A model generated the notes under the pieces. The model saw nothing but the letters and a program-made list of their open reading frames with translations, ran no database searches and was not told where the DNA came from. The position numbers were made by a program, and so were the translations under genes. Shown here in pieces: positions 62,132 to 64,000 of a stretch of DNA of 64,000 nt (position 1 is its first letter; each line of letters begins with the position of its first letter). This DNA is from Paragorgia papillata (taxonomy: Eukaryota > Cnidaria > Anthozoa > Scleralcyonacea > Coralliidae), in assembly GCA_035771165.1 (NCBI GenBank), contig JAWNZC010000265.1, forward strand, positions 778,501-842,500. Direction: 5' to 3'.

Positions 62132-62720
62132 TAGTGTTAGTGTTAGTGTTAGTGTTAGTGTTAGTGTTAGTGTTAGTGTTAGTGTTAGTGTTAGTGTTAG
62201 TGTTAGTGTTAGTGTTAGTGTTAGTGTTAGTGTTAGTGTTAGTGTTAGTGTTAGTGTTAGTGTTAGTGTTAGTGTTAGTGTTAGTGTTAGTGTTAGTGTT
62301 AGTGTTAGTGTTAGTGTTAGTGTTAGTGTTAGTGTTAGTGTTAGTGTTAGTGTTAGTGTTAGTGTTAGTGTTAGTGTTAGTGTTAGTGTTAGTGTTAGTG
62401 TTAGTGTTAGTGTTAGTGTTAGTGTTAGTGTTAGTGTTAGTGTTAGTGTTAGTGTTAGTGTTAGTGTTAGTGTTAGTGTAAGTGTTAGTGTTAGTGTTAG
62501 TGTTAGTGTTAGTGTTAGTGTTAGTGTTAGTGTTAGTGTTAGTGTTAGTGTTAGTGTTAGTGTTAGTGTTAGTGTTAGTGTTAGTGTTAGTGTTAGTGTT
62601 AGTGTTAGTGTTAGTGTTAGTGTTAGTGTTAGTGTTAGTGTTGGTGTTGGTGTTAGTGTTAGTGTTAGTGTCAGTGTTAGGCTTAGTGTTAGTGTTAATA
62701 GTGTTAGTGTTTGTGTGTGT
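61527..62720 (+). repeat. (TTAGTG)n hexamer array, 1.2 kb, with variant blocks
   Basis: Mainly TTAGTG. Homogeneous variant blocks: TCAGTG (61647-61678 and 61828-61945), TTGGTG (~62000-62092), TCGGTG (~62093-62130). The irregular word GTTAGGCTTAGTGTTAGTGT followed by TAATAGTG appears twice, at ~61786 and ~62677, 891 bp apart. Read as Val-Ser or Leu-Val repeats on the plus strand, which is not a protein. Confidence 0.97.
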
Positions 62721-62778
62721 TAGTATTTTGTTTTATTCCCTTGAGTATAAAGAACGTTATATTTAATTTTAGTCACTT

Positions 62779-62815
62779 GGTCTGATGATGACTTGAAATA
62801 AAGTCAAAATATAAC
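62779..62815 (+). ncRNA. Decayed hammerhead-ribozyme-like core
   Basis: CTGATGA (62782-62788), then TGACTT-GAAATA-AAGTCA as a possible stem II overlapping the core, then AAAATA where GAAAC is expected. The same G-to-A change in the second core is seen at 26545-26590. Likely a Penelope-derived relic. Confidence 0.3.
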
Positions 62816-64000
62816 CGTTTCATCTTTGTCTTGTCTTGTCTTAATCCATATCTTGGGTTTTTAAGATGTTCGTCTTCGGATTGTGTTTTATCTTATATTC
62901 TTTAAATTGTCGGTTGGCCTTGGTTTTAAGCTTTAATGTTTTAAGAATATTACTTTAAAATGACTTAATCATGTACAAACGGAAGAGCCCAGCAAAGATC
63001 AGAATGATATATAGGCCATCGTTTTCTCAGTTACTACATTTTGGGTTAATCTCACGTCTGTTGTTTTGGAAACTTCCTGTTTTGAGTTTGATTGGTTTTT
63101 GAAAACCTGCCAATGCCAATTAAAAATTAAACTTTTCAAAGTCTTTTAGCATTTAGCTTAACGCACTAATTATGAAAAAAATAAATAAATTTGAATTTCC
63201 AAATTTCTGTAGAATAGAGCTAGACCACTATTATACTCTGAGACATCTATTTCGTTAATTTGACTTTGGGGAAATGCCTACTATGTAGTGAGACATTCAC
63301 AAGTGTTGTGGTAACTTCAGAAATAGAAAACCTGACTGGATTACACTTTAAACCTGAGTAGCACTATACAACATGTCTTATCCTTTGCCTGGTTTCCCAC
63401 AAAAAAAACTATTAACTTATTTTCGCTCGTTTAAATGTCCCTATTCCTTCTCTAACTCTTAAACTAGTTACCTGTCATCCTTTTTCTTGTGAAGATTTTT
63501 TCAGAAAACCAACAAAACCAATTAGTCTTCCCTACAACACAATAATGTCAATGTCAACATGTTTTACTAAATTTCAAAGCAGCAAACTCAGGCTCACTTT
63601 GAAATGAAGGTGATGACCTATCTGTAAATATTAATTTTAAATATTATCTTAACTTTCCTTCAACTTTGTCCTCAGATACATCACTGAATTTAACTGAATT
63701 TCACATTCTGCCACTGAATTTTACTAAAAAGCATAACTCAAATGCTTAAATTACATGTACAATCATTGACCAAATTCTTGAAATGAAGCTAATATGAAAT
63801 GGTTTTAATGTCCCCCCTTCCCCCCACTTCAATGTTGTGCAGCTCAAAACGTGTGTAATTTGCACTCAGTCATCTGCCATTACATTTAAATATAGTAAGT
63901 TTAGATATACTGCCGAAACAGAGAACGTACTATATTTCGATTGTTGTTTCTACACTGCCTACGCAGCACGCTACTTTTATTTGACTATTTGGATTATTTG
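62816..64000. other. No intact gene; relic of the 16-17 kb exon pair and a terminal repeat
   Basis: 63540-63740 is a decayed relative of 16060-16230 (AAATTTCAAAGCAGCAAACTCA, CAACTTTGTCCTCAGATAC). Its first-exon region has gained stops and lost its donor (ATAAT for GTAAT). 63885-63985 matches the minus strand of 31865-31945 (GTAGCGTGCTGCGTAGGCAG), a Penelope-type end. Confidence 0.55.

Noticed and set aside
61527..62720. Telomere or interstitial telomeric repeat
   Set aside because: The unit is TTAGTG, not TTAGGG, and the start is SINE-like. A telomeric origin is only a hypothesis.
61479..62766. 414-codon Val-Ser and 316-codon Leu-Val frames
   Set aside because: Direct translation of the TTAGTG array.

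Overview
The window is eukaryotic and most likely comes from a marine invertebrate, with an anthozoan cnidarian (coral or sea anemone) as the best guess. The evidence is low gene density, short exon-like islands with GT/AG splice signals, a dense mix of animal retroelements (CR1/L2-like LINEs, a split-direct-repeat DIRS/Ngaro-type element, Penelope-like elements with GIY-YIG remains), many foldback and TIR elements, SINE-like tRNA relics and long microsatellites. The species call is inference. There is no prokaryotic or organellar signature, and no complete conventional host gene.

Layout. 0.6-5.2 kb: a foldback element, then a damaged LINE whose ORF1 carries an SGNH/GDSL esterase and whose ORF2 stops at the start of the reverse transcriptase. 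5.3-9.8 kb: a composite bounded by short inverted CAGGGGCGGATC termini, containing a foldback element and a minus-strand LINE reverse transcriptase with an intact frame. 10.6-13.3 kb: a Penelope tail, a small exon, pentanucleotide arrays and a Death-domain exon. 14.2-17.9 kb: SINE head, dispersed repeats and a 1.1 kb tandem duplication that carries paired small exons. 18.0-24.0 kb: a nearly complete tyrosine-recombinase retrotransposon with split direct repeats. 24.0-25.1 kb: a 1.1 kb palindromic element with polypyrimidine/polypurine arms. 25.3-31 kb: Penelope and Gag-like fragments and an A-B-(A lost)-B-A composite repeat. 32.5-37.2 kb: small exons and dispersed repeats, followed by 2.6 kb of pentamer and dodecamer arrays to 39.95 kb. 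40.3-50.0 kb: two 1.6 kb TIR elements with perfect 9-bp target duplications, a TIR element holding a LINE tail, and another Death-fold exon. 51.6-57.7 kb: a 116-bp tandem repeat, nested Harbinger-like elements (TAA duplications, one with a Myb/SANT-like fragment), a decayed Penelope element and a hexamer array. 59.2-60.3 kb: two Death-domain exons. 61.5-62.7 kb: a 1.2 kb TTAGTG-type array.

Host genes. The coherent non-transposon signal lies on the minus strand. Four Death-fold exons (60.3, 59.5, 48.2 and 13.2 kb), two copies of a 60-nt basic linker exon, two copies of a 41-nt exon, and a 63/66-nt exon pair are found there. Nearly all have phase-1 starts, so they could be shuffled in frame. 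I read this as one or more duplicated Death-domain immune or apoptosis genes, exploded by repeat insertion. The gene models themselves are inferred.

A second theme is a set of hammerhead-ribozyme-like cores (CTGANGA, stem II, GAAA) in or near Penelope-like debris. One or two look intact in the core and the others carry single core changes.
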